This document shows, piece after piece, positions 56,418-64,000 of a DNA stretch of 64,000 bases. A program made the position numbers and the translations under genes. Each line of letters opens with the position of its first letter. Position 1 is the first letter of the stretch. Below the pieces are notes generated by a model, which had not been told where the DNA came from, did not search any database, and saw only the letters and a list, made by a program, of their open reading frames with translations. Origin of the DNA: Methylotenera sp. L2L1 (GTDB lineage: Bacteria > Pseudomonadota > Gammaproteobacteria > Burkholderiales > Methylophilaceae); assembly GCF_000744605.1 (NCBI RefSeq), contig NZ_JQMG01000001.1, forward strand, positions 2,418,001 through 2,482,000, in the 5' to 3' direction.

Positions 56418-57533
56418 TTACAGCATGCCCAAGGCTTCTGCTGGCTCATGAAAAGCAAACCCTAATGCAGTAGCCACAGGTAAATTAGTCACTTTGCCTT
56501 GATGAATATTTAAGCCATTTCTCAAATCTTCATCATCGCGCAATGCTTGTAAGCCTTTATCTGCCAGCGCAATCACATAAGGCAAAGTGGCATTATTAAG
56601 CGCATACGCTGAGGTGCGGGGCACAGAGCCCGGCATGTTTGCTACGCAGTAATGAATCACGCCATCCACGATATAAGTCGGTGCATCGTGCGTAGTGGGA
56701 TGCGCTGTTTCACAGCAACCGCCCTGATCAATCGCCACATCGACAATCACACTACCAGATTTCATACGCGCTACCACTTCACGCGTAATCAGCTTAGGGG
56801 CTGACGCACCAGGAATCAAAACTGCACCAATCACTAAATCAGCCATGATGCAGTGCTGTTCAATCGCATCGGCTGTTGAGCTAACAGTATGCAATCGATG
56901 GCCAAACTGCTTTTGAAGCTTATGCAATACATCAATATTGCGATCTAATACGGTGACATTAGCACCCATGCCAAGCGCAACATCAATCGCATGTACCCCT
57001 ACTACACCGCCACCAAGCACAGTGACCATGGCAGGCTCCACTCCCGGGATGCCTCCCAGCAATATGCCTAAGCCGCCATGCGCTTTTTCAAGAAAATAGG
57101 CACCCGCCTGCACTGCAAGCCTACCTGCCACTTCAGACATCGGTGCCAATAATGGTAATCCAACTTTACCCGTTACCGTTTCATAAGCAATACAGGTTGC
57201 GCCAGAATCTATAAGCTCACTTGCTTGCTGCGGGTCTGGCGCGAGATGCAAATAAGTAAACAGCATCTGCCCTGACTGTAACCACTGCCGCTCCAAGGCT
57301 TGCGGCTCTTTGACTTTAACAATCAATTCAGCGCTTTTAAATAGCTCTTGTGCAGATTGAACAATGCTTGCACCAGCCGCCAGATAGTGTTCATCTGTGG
57401 CACTAATGCCAATACCTGCGCCGGCCTCTACCATCACCTCATGGCCTCGTGATACTAGCTCACGCACGTTCTCAGGTACTAGGCCTACTCGGTATTCTTG
57501 TACTTTTATTTCTTTAGGCACACCAATGAGCAT
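56418..57533 (-). CDS. ald: Alanine dehydrogenase
   Basis: Ald catalyses reversible NAD-dependent deamination of L-alanine to pyruvate and ammonia. The 371 residues start [21 protein letters not shown], which contains the substrate-binding Arg. The catalytic His is in FTYLHLAPD, and the Rossmann site is [29 protein letters not shown] start it at ATG 57533, which has AAGGAG 9 bases upstream; an in-frame ATG six codons earlier overlaps that site. A 14-bp tandem repeat lies just upstream. It is monocistronic by position. In methylotrophs lacking strong catabolism of amino acids it may serve ammonia assimilation or alanine balance, which is inference. Confidence 0.95.
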   Translation of the reverse strand: MLIGVPKEIKVQEYRVGLVPENVRELVSRGHEVMVEAGAGIGISATDEHYLAAGASIVQSAQELFKSAELIVKVKEPQALERQWLQSGQMLFTYLHLAPDPQQASELIDSGATCIAYETVTGKVGLPLLAPMSEVAGRLAVQAGAYFLEKAHGGLGILLGGIPGVEPAMVTVLGGGVVGVHAIDVALGMGANVTVLDRNIDVLHKLQKQFGHRLHTVSSTADAIEQHCIMADLVIGAVLIPGASAPKLITREVVARMKSGSVIVDVAIDQGGCCETAHPTTHDAPTYIVDGVIHYCVANMPGSVPRTSAYALNNATLPYVIALADKGLQALRDDEDLRNGLNIHQGKVTNLPVATALGFAFHEPAEALGML

Positions 57534-57561
57534 GAGCAAACACTCCTTCATTATTTTCTTG

Positions 57562-57629
57562 TTACGGTACTTTGGTTACGGTACTTTGGTTACGGTACTT
57601 TGGTTACGGTACTTTGGTTACGGTGCTGG
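57562..57629. repeat. 14-bp tandem repeat array upstream of ald
   Basis: TTACGGTACTTTGG is repeated four times without change (57562-57575, 57576-57589, 57590-57603, 57604-57617), followed by a partial degenerate copy, TTACGGTGCTGG, to 57629. The array starts 12 bp before the AAGGAG ribosome site of ald (minus strand), so it lies in the leader or promoter. Perfect identity suggests a recent, slippage-prone expansion. Confidence 0.95.
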
Positions 57630-57675
57630 CGCTGTAGCAACTGACTAAGCTTTACCCAAGCTAATTGCACAGTTG

Positions 57676-60600
57676 TTATATAATGACTAACTTTCCTAAA
57701 CTTAAAAACAGAATAGCCTTTTGTACAGGCGCCACTTGATCTGCAAATAGTGTTGCATAGTCTTCTAACTGAGCACGATATTGCGCGGCAATTGTTTTCA
57801 GTTCACTATCTGTCAGATTACGCTCTAAACTCACTGATTTGTAATCAATAATCCAACGGATACCATCTTCAATAAACGTACGGTCTATCACATAGCTTTT
57901 CACCACATCATTTTGACAGCGAGTAATACCCAGCTCAGCGCCTGCATCAGGTCTTGTTTTTAGCACCCACTGACCATCTGCACTATTCAGGGTCTGTTTT
58001 AATATCTTTTGTACGGTAACCGCTGCATCGTTGGCTATAGACTCTACGTGCCCTCGCTGACGCAACCAGTATTGCATGGCAGGCGAAAGTGTTTCGATGT
58101 GAGACTCCGTCCAATGAGACAACCCTTGTTGTGCAATCATCTCCATATATCGATGAGCCAGGGTACCAATATCGGCTTCTAGACTACTCTGGTAACTAGG
58201 TTTTGTATTAGGTTTTGAATACAGTGCTGTCGCTTTATTCGTCTGTAGAATTGACGGCACAGCAGGCTTGGCAAGCCTTACCAGTTGTGGCGTAAAGCTT
58301 GTAATATCCTTGTGCTCTTGATGACTAGAGTCCAGTTGCAAATCAGCTTCAAATATCGGCGCAACTGTAGACCATAATAAATCCAAATAAGTATTTTTGG
58401 TGGCGCTAATCTCGCCCTTTGCATTTTGATTAGCAATGCCGACCAAATGCAATTTACGCTCTACACGCGTTGCCGCCACGTAAAGCACCCGTGCAGATTC
58501 ATTGGCATCCCGCGCTTTTTCACGTGATGCCAAATAATCATAAGGGCTCACCGACTCTTTATCGCGCGCGCCTTTAGGAATATAGGGCGCAGCAAGCAAC
58601 TCATGACTGTATGGCGTTTTAACCTCTTCCCATAGCACTAAAGGTTGATCGCTATTATTGCCGCCAGTTGATGCGCCTAGCCCCAACAAAATGACCGTAT
58701 CAAACTCTAAGCCTTTAGATTTATGTATCGTCATCATTTGCAGATGCTCACCATGGCTATCAGGTGCGGCAAACAACTTGGTAATTTCACCTTGCATGCG
58801 CTCTGGTGAAAACTGATTACTACGGTCGAGATTATCCAAACAAGCAAAAAACGCTTGTACATCTATCACATCAGCCTGCTCCCACAAGCAATCTGGCCCG
58901 TTTAGCATTAACCACACGCCACGAATCCAACGGCTTACATTCATACGGCCTTGGTTTGCATAAGCTTCTAGTAACACTTCACGCACATGAAGTAGACGCG
59001 CTTGCCCATCGGCAGACAAACGGCCAACAAGCTCGTTATCCTGCATTAGCGACCAAATCGTTTGATGATGCGCATGCCCAGCCAACGTATATAAATCCTG
59101 CAAAGTTAAGCCACACCACGGTGCGCGCAGAATCGCCAACCAGTGCACGCGGTCCGCACGATGGTGCAATGCATGCATCAGTGAAAGTAAATCTTGCACA
59201 ATCTGGCGACCTTCAAGCGCTTCAATCTCCACCGCCTGAAAAGGAGTCTCTTTATAATCGCGGCGCAATTGGCTCACCAAATTTGCCAAGTGTTTTTTAG
59301 AGCGCACTAGCACCGCAATTTTTTGGTTCGGGTTAGTTGTACGCTCTTTTTGAATAATACGAATGACCGCTTCAGCTTCACGTTGCGCTGCGGTTTCGTA
59401 GTTTTCATCGGCTTGCTTAATAATAGGGTGCACTTCTACACCCGCATCTGGTAGTGCCTGCTTTGTCGCAATAAATGGCCGGTAATGAATCGACCCTTGC
59501 ATCACTTCATCATGCAGTGGAAATATCGGTGCGAAGGTCTGGTTAATCCAATTTACGACTTCAGGACATGAGCGATTGTTACGATAAAGCTGTAAGCGCT
59601 CCAGATAGATACTACCAATGCCATTGACAGCGGCATCAATAAACAGGCCAACATTTGCCTTACGAAAACGGTAGATAGACTGCATCGGGTCACCTACCGC
59701 AAACAAGGTACGTCCATCATCATCAGCCTGCCAGCCAAGCGTTAGCTGCTCAATCAACGCTACTTGACTAGGGCTGGTATCTTGAAACTCATCTACCAAC
59801 AAATGCTGAATCTGATAATCAAGCTTTAGCGCTAATTCTGTTGGCTCACCAAAATGGTCAGACAATGCATGTGTGGCGCGTTGGGCAATCTCAACAAAAT
59901 CCACTTCTCCCGCACGTTGAAATACCAACCACAACTCAGCAACTGCAAGCGTCAGCAGCTTAGAAAGCGTTGTAATGATTTGCCAACCCGTGCTTTCATG
60001 ACTTAAATTTGGTAATGAACGCACGCGATGCAGAGCATTAACATCCTCAATCGCATTGATGATCTCAACCAATGCACTCTTTTGGGCACGGCCTTCATCA
60101 GTAGCGGGAAGGCCAACTTTTACATTAAGCCCCGCTTCTTTACGTGCCTCACCTTTAGCAGTTAGTAACAACTCCGCCACAGCACACCACATAGGCAGCG
60201 CTTCTTGTTTTTGTACAATCGGCGTTTCCCAATCTAACAATAAAGCAATCGCATGGTCACATGGCAAGTTAGACGCGGCAAATCGTGCTATCGGCATTAA
60301 CAAATGCTGCAACCTAAATGGCAAGGCAAGCGTAGCTGTTTCCAGCTCCTGCTCGACCAAATAGCGTAACGTTTGCTGCAATGCTTCTGCATCGACCTCA
60401 TGCTGTGCGTGATGCAGCCATTGGTCGCGTTTTTCCAGCATTTTGACTAGCAGACTTTTAAGCTGATTTGCATCATTATCTACATAGCGCAGTGCAGCTT
60501 TTACCAACTCGCTATGCTCAGCACTATCCACCAAAGCAAGTGCCTGTTCTGCCGCTTGTGCATATAAAACACCGGCATCAACCGTCACCCCGGGCTGTGC

Positions 60601-61041
60601 GCCAAAACGACTCATTAGTGGCATTTGCCTTGCTAAATGCGCACATAAACTATCAATGGTAAAAATACGTAGCCGAGATGGGTTTTCAATCAATTGCCAA
60701 CTGTGCTGTTCAGATTGTTGCAACGCCCTCAAACTTAAATCATAAGTAATTTGCTTATGTGGCTCTGCAGGCTTATCTTGGTTGGCAGCTCTTAATAAAC
60801 TATCCAAAATCCGCAAGCGCATTTCTGCCGCCGCTTTATTGGTAAAAGTAATTGCAATAATCTCTTCAGGTGCCTTGACCGTTTGCAATAGCTTTAAATA
60901 TCGCTGTGTAAGCAACTCTGTTTTACCCGCGCCGGCAGGTGCTTCAACAATAAATGAAGTTAAGTCGAGCGCACGTAAACGGTTTTGTGCATCATCCGCT
61001 AAAGCATCTGACGCCATGTGGTTCACTTGGTCTGGTCTCAT
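57676..61041 (-). CDS. AddA-like ATP-dependent helicase/nuclease
   Basis: This 1121-residue helicase-nuclease of the UvrD/RecB type is the probable AddA partner in double-strand-break resection. Walker A is VEAPAGAGKTELL (about residues 33-45), with helicase motifs AITFTNKAAAEMR, IFTIDSLCAHL, HLLVDEFQDTSP, GDPMQSIYRFRKANV, MTIHKSKGLEFDTVILLG and VAATRVERKLHL. The C-terminal PD-(D/E)XK nuclease shows GTLAHRYMEMI, then WIIDYKSVS with the DxK catalytic pair. Its ATG overlaps the stop of the upstream addB-like gene by 4 bp. No recBCD genes are in view. It is longer than Bacillus-type helicase cores but normal for proteobacterial AddA. Confidence 0.93.
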   Translation of the reverse strand: MRPDQVNHMASDALADDAQNRLRALDLTSFIVEAPAGAGKTELLTQRYLKLLQTVKAPEEIIAITFTNKAAAEMRLRILDSLLRAANQDKPAEPHKQITYDLSLRALQQSEQHSWQLIENPSRLRIFTIDSLCAHLARQMPLMSRFGAQPGVTVDAGVLYAQAAEQALALVDSAEHSELVKAALRYVDNDANQLKSLLVKMLEKRDQWLHHAQHEVDAEALQQTLRYLVEQELETATLALPFRLQHLLMPIARFAASNLPCDHAIALLLDWETPIVQKQEALPMWCAVAELLLTAKGEARKEAGLNVKVGLPATDEGRAQKSALVEIINAIEDVNALHRVRSLPNLSHESTGWQIITTLSKLLTLAVAELWLVFQRAGEVDFVEIAQRATHALSDHFGEPTELALKLDYQIQHLLVDEFQDTSPSQVALIEQLTLGWQADDDGRTLFAVGDPMQSIYRFRKANVGLFIDAAVNGIGSIYLERLQLYRNNRSCPEVVNWINQTFAPIFPLHDEVMQGSIHYRPFIATKQALPDAGVEVHPIIKQADENYETAAQREAEAVIRIIQKERTTNPNQKIAVLVRSKKHLANLVSQLRRDYKETPFQAVEIEALEGRQIVQDLLSLMHALHHRADRVHWLAILRAPWCGLTLQDLYTLAGHAHHQTIWSLMQDNELVGRLSADGQARLLHVREVLLEAYANQGRMNVSRWIRGVWLMLNGPDCLWEQADVIDVQAFFACLDNLDRSNQFSPERMQGEITKLFAAPDSHGEHLQMMTIHKSKGLEFDTVILLGLGASTGGNNSDQPLVLWEEVKTPYSHELLAAPYIPKGARDKESVSPYDYLASREKARDANESARVLYVAATRVERKLHLVGIANQNAKGEISATKNTYLDLLWSTVAPIFEADLQLDSSHQEHKDITSFTPQLVRLAKPAVPSILQTNKATALYSKPNTKPSYQSSLEADIGTLAHRYMEMIAQQGLSHWTESHIETLSPAMQYWLRQRGHVESIANDAAVTVQKILKQTLNSADGQWVLKTRPDAGAELGITRCQNDVVKSYVIDRTFIEDGIRWIIDYKSVSLERNLTDSELKTIAAQYRAQLEDYATLFADQVAPVQKAILFLSLGKLVII

Positions 61042-63749
61042 ACACGACCACCTTGTGAGTTAGCACCTTGAAACCGCTCAAATTGTAATTGACGCTCAGG
61101 CAGCCTGAGCAAGGTGGTCACTTCGCAGTACATCAAGTCTGCCTCATCATTAAAACGGGTGGCTGCTTCGCCCGCCCTCAGTTCGAGTGCAATTTCTTCG
61201 ATAGATGCTTTCCAATGGTTTAACAAATGCTGCCAATCTACAAAATTTTGTGTGAAAGTTGGTTTACGTTTGGCTTGCTCAGTCTCGAAGTTATCCTCAC
61301 CCACACCAGAAAATTCATGATCAGCAGTTTTTACCATCCCAAAATAGATGCCGGCAACATGGTCTGCGGTATCGGCATAAAAGCTGGCATAGATTGGCAA
61401 CTGCGGCTCAGTAATACGGTCTTCACCCCAGTTTTTAGTTTTAGGCGTTTGCCCTGTTTTATAATCAATAAATTCTAAACCACCGCTCTCTAACTGGTGA
61501 ATGCGATCGATTTTCAAAGTCACTTCAATCCCACAAATTTGCACGACTTTTGCGACTTCACAACCCACTATCTTAAACACCACACCACGTTCTTTTTCAA
61601 ACTGTAGCCAATCACCAATCAGTTTAAAAAGTCGCTCATGCTCTAATTCAAGTATCGCTGGTGATGCAACATCATTTTCTGACACAAAAGCCTCTAATGT
61701 AAGCGTCACCGCCTGCGTTAACGCTTTGGTGAAATCATCAAAACTCATGTCGCGTAAATCTGCAAAATGACGTTTACGCCAAAACCGCTCCAACACATCA
61801 TGCACTAATGAACCACGCGTGATACTGTCTAATCCGCTGGTAGGTACTTTGAGCGCTTTCGCCCCTAAGCGGTATTGATAAAATGCCCAGGCAGGGCAAA
61901 TCGCTTGTGCTTTCAACAAGCCAGTGCCACCGGAAACGTGCTCACCTTCGTTCACAATCGGCGCCATATGGTCATCAATATGTGCCAAAGTTTCGTTTGC
62001 TTGGCTCTCGTGTGCTTTAGCGCTTAACTGTTCAGCTAATGTCTCAGCCAACGGTAACTCAGTGTTAAATACGGGTATGTTTTGCATCAAAGGTGATGCA
62101 CGTAGTTGGCTCTCACCTTCAGTACGACTACTTGAAAATATAAGCTGCCGCGCAGAATGCAATAAGCGCTGGTGTATGGTTGCCGCAAACGTCGCCTGAA
62201 TACTATTATCTGCATTCGGCAACCCTGCCAAACGCTGAATAAAAGCAGGTAGCAACGGGTTAGGGCGTGCAGGGGGCGGCCAAATATGGTCATTCATATG
62301 CATACACCAAATCGCATCGACTGGTGCGCTCAGCCCTTCCATAATCCCCAATATCTGAATCACTGGCACCTGCTCGGTTTCAGGCTGAAACACTTGATTC
62401 GTACAAATTTGCTGCAAATAAGCCACAGCCTGATTTGCTGATAGTCGTTTCCCCAGTACATCCAATTGTGCTAACTGCTGCAATGCCTTTTGCCATGCAT
62501 TCATCGCCTGATACTCAAGGCTACTGATATTGCGCTCACCTGGCCAACGCAAATGGTCAAGCAAGCCGTCCAACAAACTCCCCCACTGTGATGCATACAC
62601 GGCTTTGCTTGGAATAGCTGCAATCACTGATTTAATATCATGTAATAGTTGCGCTAAGTTCAGGCCATCGTCATGCTGCTTTTGCACAAACTCAATAAAA
62701 TGCACCAAAGTAAACTGCATAGGTAGCTTCTCGCGCATCTTTGCATCAAGCAAAGCTCTTACATCCGCCTCTTGCTGGCTCGCAGACCAAAATGGAGAAA
62801 GCAGCATGGCAGATACATCTGCATAGGCTAACTGATACGCTGTCACTAACCTTAACAGATTCAAAGCCGCTTGAATCACAGGCTGTTGAGCTAGCGGTGT
62901 ACCTAAAGAAAAGTTATAGCGCCGCGGCATTGCAGCCAAGCTAGGACGCACACTCTCAGGGTAAAAAACATCATCCAGCAAATCGGCTAGTTGATTTCTC
63001 ACCTCGCTTAATCTGGGTGTGACAATGGCAATCGTCGCGCTAGGATGCTCGCGCAGGTACTCCTCTGCCCACGCCACAGCCGCCCTACATTCTGCATCAC
63101 CACGTTCTAAACATGCATGCTGCGCGCGCGCAGGCTCACTTGCTGTGGTGATATAGTCAGCCACCTCTACACCACGCTGCATTAAAATATCGCGCAATCG
63201 TTTTTCTTGTGGTGCGGTTTGGTCAAACCCAGCAAACTCAATACGAGACGGCAACACACTGCTGACATTAGCCAAATGCGATAACTGCCAATCTAAATAA
63301 CGCACGCCTTCCAGTGCATTCAGCTCACCGCAGCGCGCCTGAAAAGCATGCTGCCACAGCATAAACTGACGCGACTCCTCTGCTTGGTGCTCGCGTGGTA
63401 CATGCAAATTCCAAGCGACCACATAGCGGTTAGCCTCCATCGCTGCTTTTGCCAACCCAGAAACATCAAACAACTCGCCAAATGCATTTTTCTTCAGCGA
63501 CTGTGTAATGACTTCTTCCCATAACAGCTGTTCGTTGAATGTACTCAAAGCGTACGGAGATGATTGCGCTACAATCTCACCTGTCAGCAAACCCTCTTCA
63601 ATGATACGATCTAACCATTGCGATAAAGTCTGCACATCAGGACTAACCCACTGGTTTTTCTCTGCCGCAATCTGCTGTTGTGCAATGTCGTTTTGAATAC
63701 TGCGTGCCAAGCGGGCTGATGGGCAAAGAATAAGAGGCTGTAAAGTCAT
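61038..63749 (-). CDS. AddB-like exonuclease subunit
   Basis: This 903-residue protein is the likely AddB partner: an inactivated helicase-like front followed by a C-terminal PD-(D/E)XK nuclease. The front (ILCPSARLARSIQNDIAQQQ) has no functional Walker A, unlike Bacillus AddB. The nuclease region has RGSLVHDVLERFW and then GGLEFIDYKTGQTP with Asp and Lys, and EPQLPIYASFYAD. Bacillus AddB has four Cys for an iron-sulfur cluster around the nuclease; here only one Cys (AICPAWAFYQYR) is in the matching place, so the cluster is probably absent. It is coupled to addA by the ATGA overlap and is divergent from the gene at 63825. Confidence 0.88.
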   Translation of the reverse strand: MTLQPLILCPSARLARSIQNDIAQQQIAAEKNQWVSPDVQTLSQWLDRIIEEGLLTGEIVAQSSPYALSTFNEQLLWEEVITQSLKKNAFGELFDVSGLAKAAMEANRYVVAWNLHVPREHQAEESRQFMLWQHAFQARCGELNALEGVRYLDWQLSHLANVSSVLPSRIEFAGFDQTAPQEKRLRDILMQRGVEVADYITTASEPARAQHACLERGDAECRAAVAWAEEYLREHPSATIAIVTPRLSEVRNQLADLLDDVFYPESVRPSLAAMPRRYNFSLGTPLAQQPVIQAALNLLRLVTAYQLAYADVSAMLLSPFWSASQQEADVRALLDAKMREKLPMQFTLVHFIEFVQKQHDDGLNLAQLLHDIKSVIAAIPSKAVYASQWGSLLDGLLDHLRWPGERNISSLEYQAMNAWQKALQQLAQLDVLGKRLSANQAVAYLQQICTNQVFQPETEQVPVIQILGIMEGLSAPVDAIWCMHMNDHIWPPPARPNPLLPAFIQRLAGLPNADNSIQATFAATIHQRLLHSARQLIFSSSRTEGESQLRASPLMQNIPVFNTELPLAETLAEQLSAKAHESQANETLAHIDDHMAPIVNEGEHVSGGTGLLKAQAICPAWAFYQYRLGAKALKVPTSGLDSITRGSLVHDVLERFWRKRHFADLRDMSFDDFTKALTQAVTLTLEAFVSENDVASPAILELEHERLFKLIGDWLQFEKERGVVFKIVGCEVAKVVQICGIEVTLKIDRIHQLESGGLEFIDYKTGQTPKTKNWGEDRITEPQLPIYASFYADTADHVAGIYFGMVKTADHEFSGVGEDNFETEQAKRKPTFTQNFVDWQHLLNHWKASIEEIALELRAGEAATRFNDEADLMYCEVTTLLRLPERQLQFERFQGANSQGGRV

Positions 63750-63824
63750 TTCACAATTCTATTGGATTATTTGCAATAGGCAAATAAAATAGCTTCATTC
63801 ATAACCGAAAGTCTGAAAAGAACC

Positions 63825-64000
63825 ATGGTCAATCGATTTCAAAAAATTCTTACTTATTTCATCTTTTTATTACTCTTGCCTGCCAGCCTGTTCGCACTTT
63901 ACACATTGGCTTCATTGAGCTGGGTTTACTCCTCTGGCGAGCGCGCAGGCTATGTACAAAAGCTATCGCAAAAAGGCTGGGTTTGCAAAACCTATGAAGG
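63825..64000 (+). CDS. Conserved membrane protein, N-terminal part (truncated by window end)
   Basis: The frame starting with ATG at 63825 is open to the window end (58 codons). It encodes one transmembrane helix (residues about 7-30, KILTYFIFLLLLPASLFALYTL-like) followed by WVYSSGERAGYVQKLSQKGW and VCKTYEG. The SSGERAG..QK.S.KGW.CKT.EG segment is typical of a small conserved bacterial membrane protein family of unknown function, sometimes mislabelled 6-phosphogluconate dehydrogenase. It starts 75 bp from the divergent addB-like gene. Confidence 0.75.
   Translation, partial: MVNRFQKILTYFIFLLLLPASLFALYTLASLSWVYSSGERAGYVQKLSQKGWVCKTYE

Noticed and set aside
57562-57629. CRISPR array at the ald repeat
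   Set aside because: The repeats are 14 bp, directly adjoining, with no spacers, and no cas genes are nearby; it is a simple tandem repeat.
58806-59300. Antisense open frame of 164 codons inside the addA-like gene
   Set aside because: Begins within coding sequence, no recognisable protein features, overlaps conserved helicase codons on the other strand.
1-64000. Insertion sequence, prophage, integron or genomic island
   Set aside because: No transposase, integrase, phage gene, tRNA-borne integration site or clear change of composition was seen; nearly all genes are housekeeping or common chromosomal types.

Overview
This 64 kb window is chromosomal DNA of an AT-rich methylotrophic betaproteobacterium, most probably of the family Methylophilaceae (Methylotenera or Methylophilus type). 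Two things point there: a complete set of genes for the bacterial formyltransferase/hydrolase complex (fhcB-fhcA-fhcD-fhcC, 29291-34649), which belongs to tetrahydromethanopterin-linked C1 oxidation, and housekeeping gene orders typical of beta/gammaproteobacteria (ndk-rlmN-pilW-rodZ-ispG-hisS...yfgM-bamB-der; yhdP-nitrilase-tldD-mfd). The genus is an inference. No rRNA, tRNA, CRISPR array, phage or insertion sequence was recognised.

Layout. 1-398: tail of a truncated gene, possibly a PilZ-like protein. 419-7107: tripartite RND drug-efflux operon (adaptor, pump, outer-membrane channel), divergent from its TetR/AcrR-type regulator, with two AcrR-like operators between them. 7217-13187: small orphan gene, rimO, small membrane protein, ZIP metal transporter, pgeF, rluD, bamD, small membrane protein. 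13188-13877: long non-coding leader with three hairpins, before a large methyl-accepting chemotaxis protein with tandem HAMP repeats (13878-16952). 17185-29151: one long minus-strand housekeeping block (der, bamB, yfgM, two oligopeptide-type ABC ATPases, SIMPL protein, hisS, ispG, rodZ-like, pilW, rlmN, ndk). The ABC/SIMPL genes sit inside an otherwise conserved hisS-yfgM order. 29291-34649: fhc operon with an embedded PNPOx-like putative flavoprotein gene. 34650-35087: non-coding, structured. 35088-36714: nitroreductase, UspA and CBS-domain genes, a stress-type trio. 36862-42328: prfC, ychJ-like, two genes of unknown function, ABC-F protein yheS. 42567-52666: yhdP, nitrilase-family amidase, tldD, mfd. 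52893-54860: membrane PAS-GGDEF-EAL protein. 54906-63749: hflX, alanine dehydrogenase, and an addA/addB-like helicase-nuclease pair. 63825-64000: start of a conserved membrane protein cut by the window end.

How the genes work together. Fhc releases formate from formyl-tetrahydromethanopterin. The RND operon and its repressor form a self-contained export unit. RimO, RlmN, RluD, Der, HflX, RF3, YheS and HisS serve translation and ribosome assembly. BamB, BamD, YfgM, PilW and YhdP serve the envelope. Mfd and AddAB serve DNA repair. The least explained parts are the PNPOx-like gene inside the fhc operon, the structured non-coding segments before the chemoreceptor, after fhcC and after prfC, the two orphan genes at 39132-40311, and a recurring pattern of short tandem duplications in the spacers.
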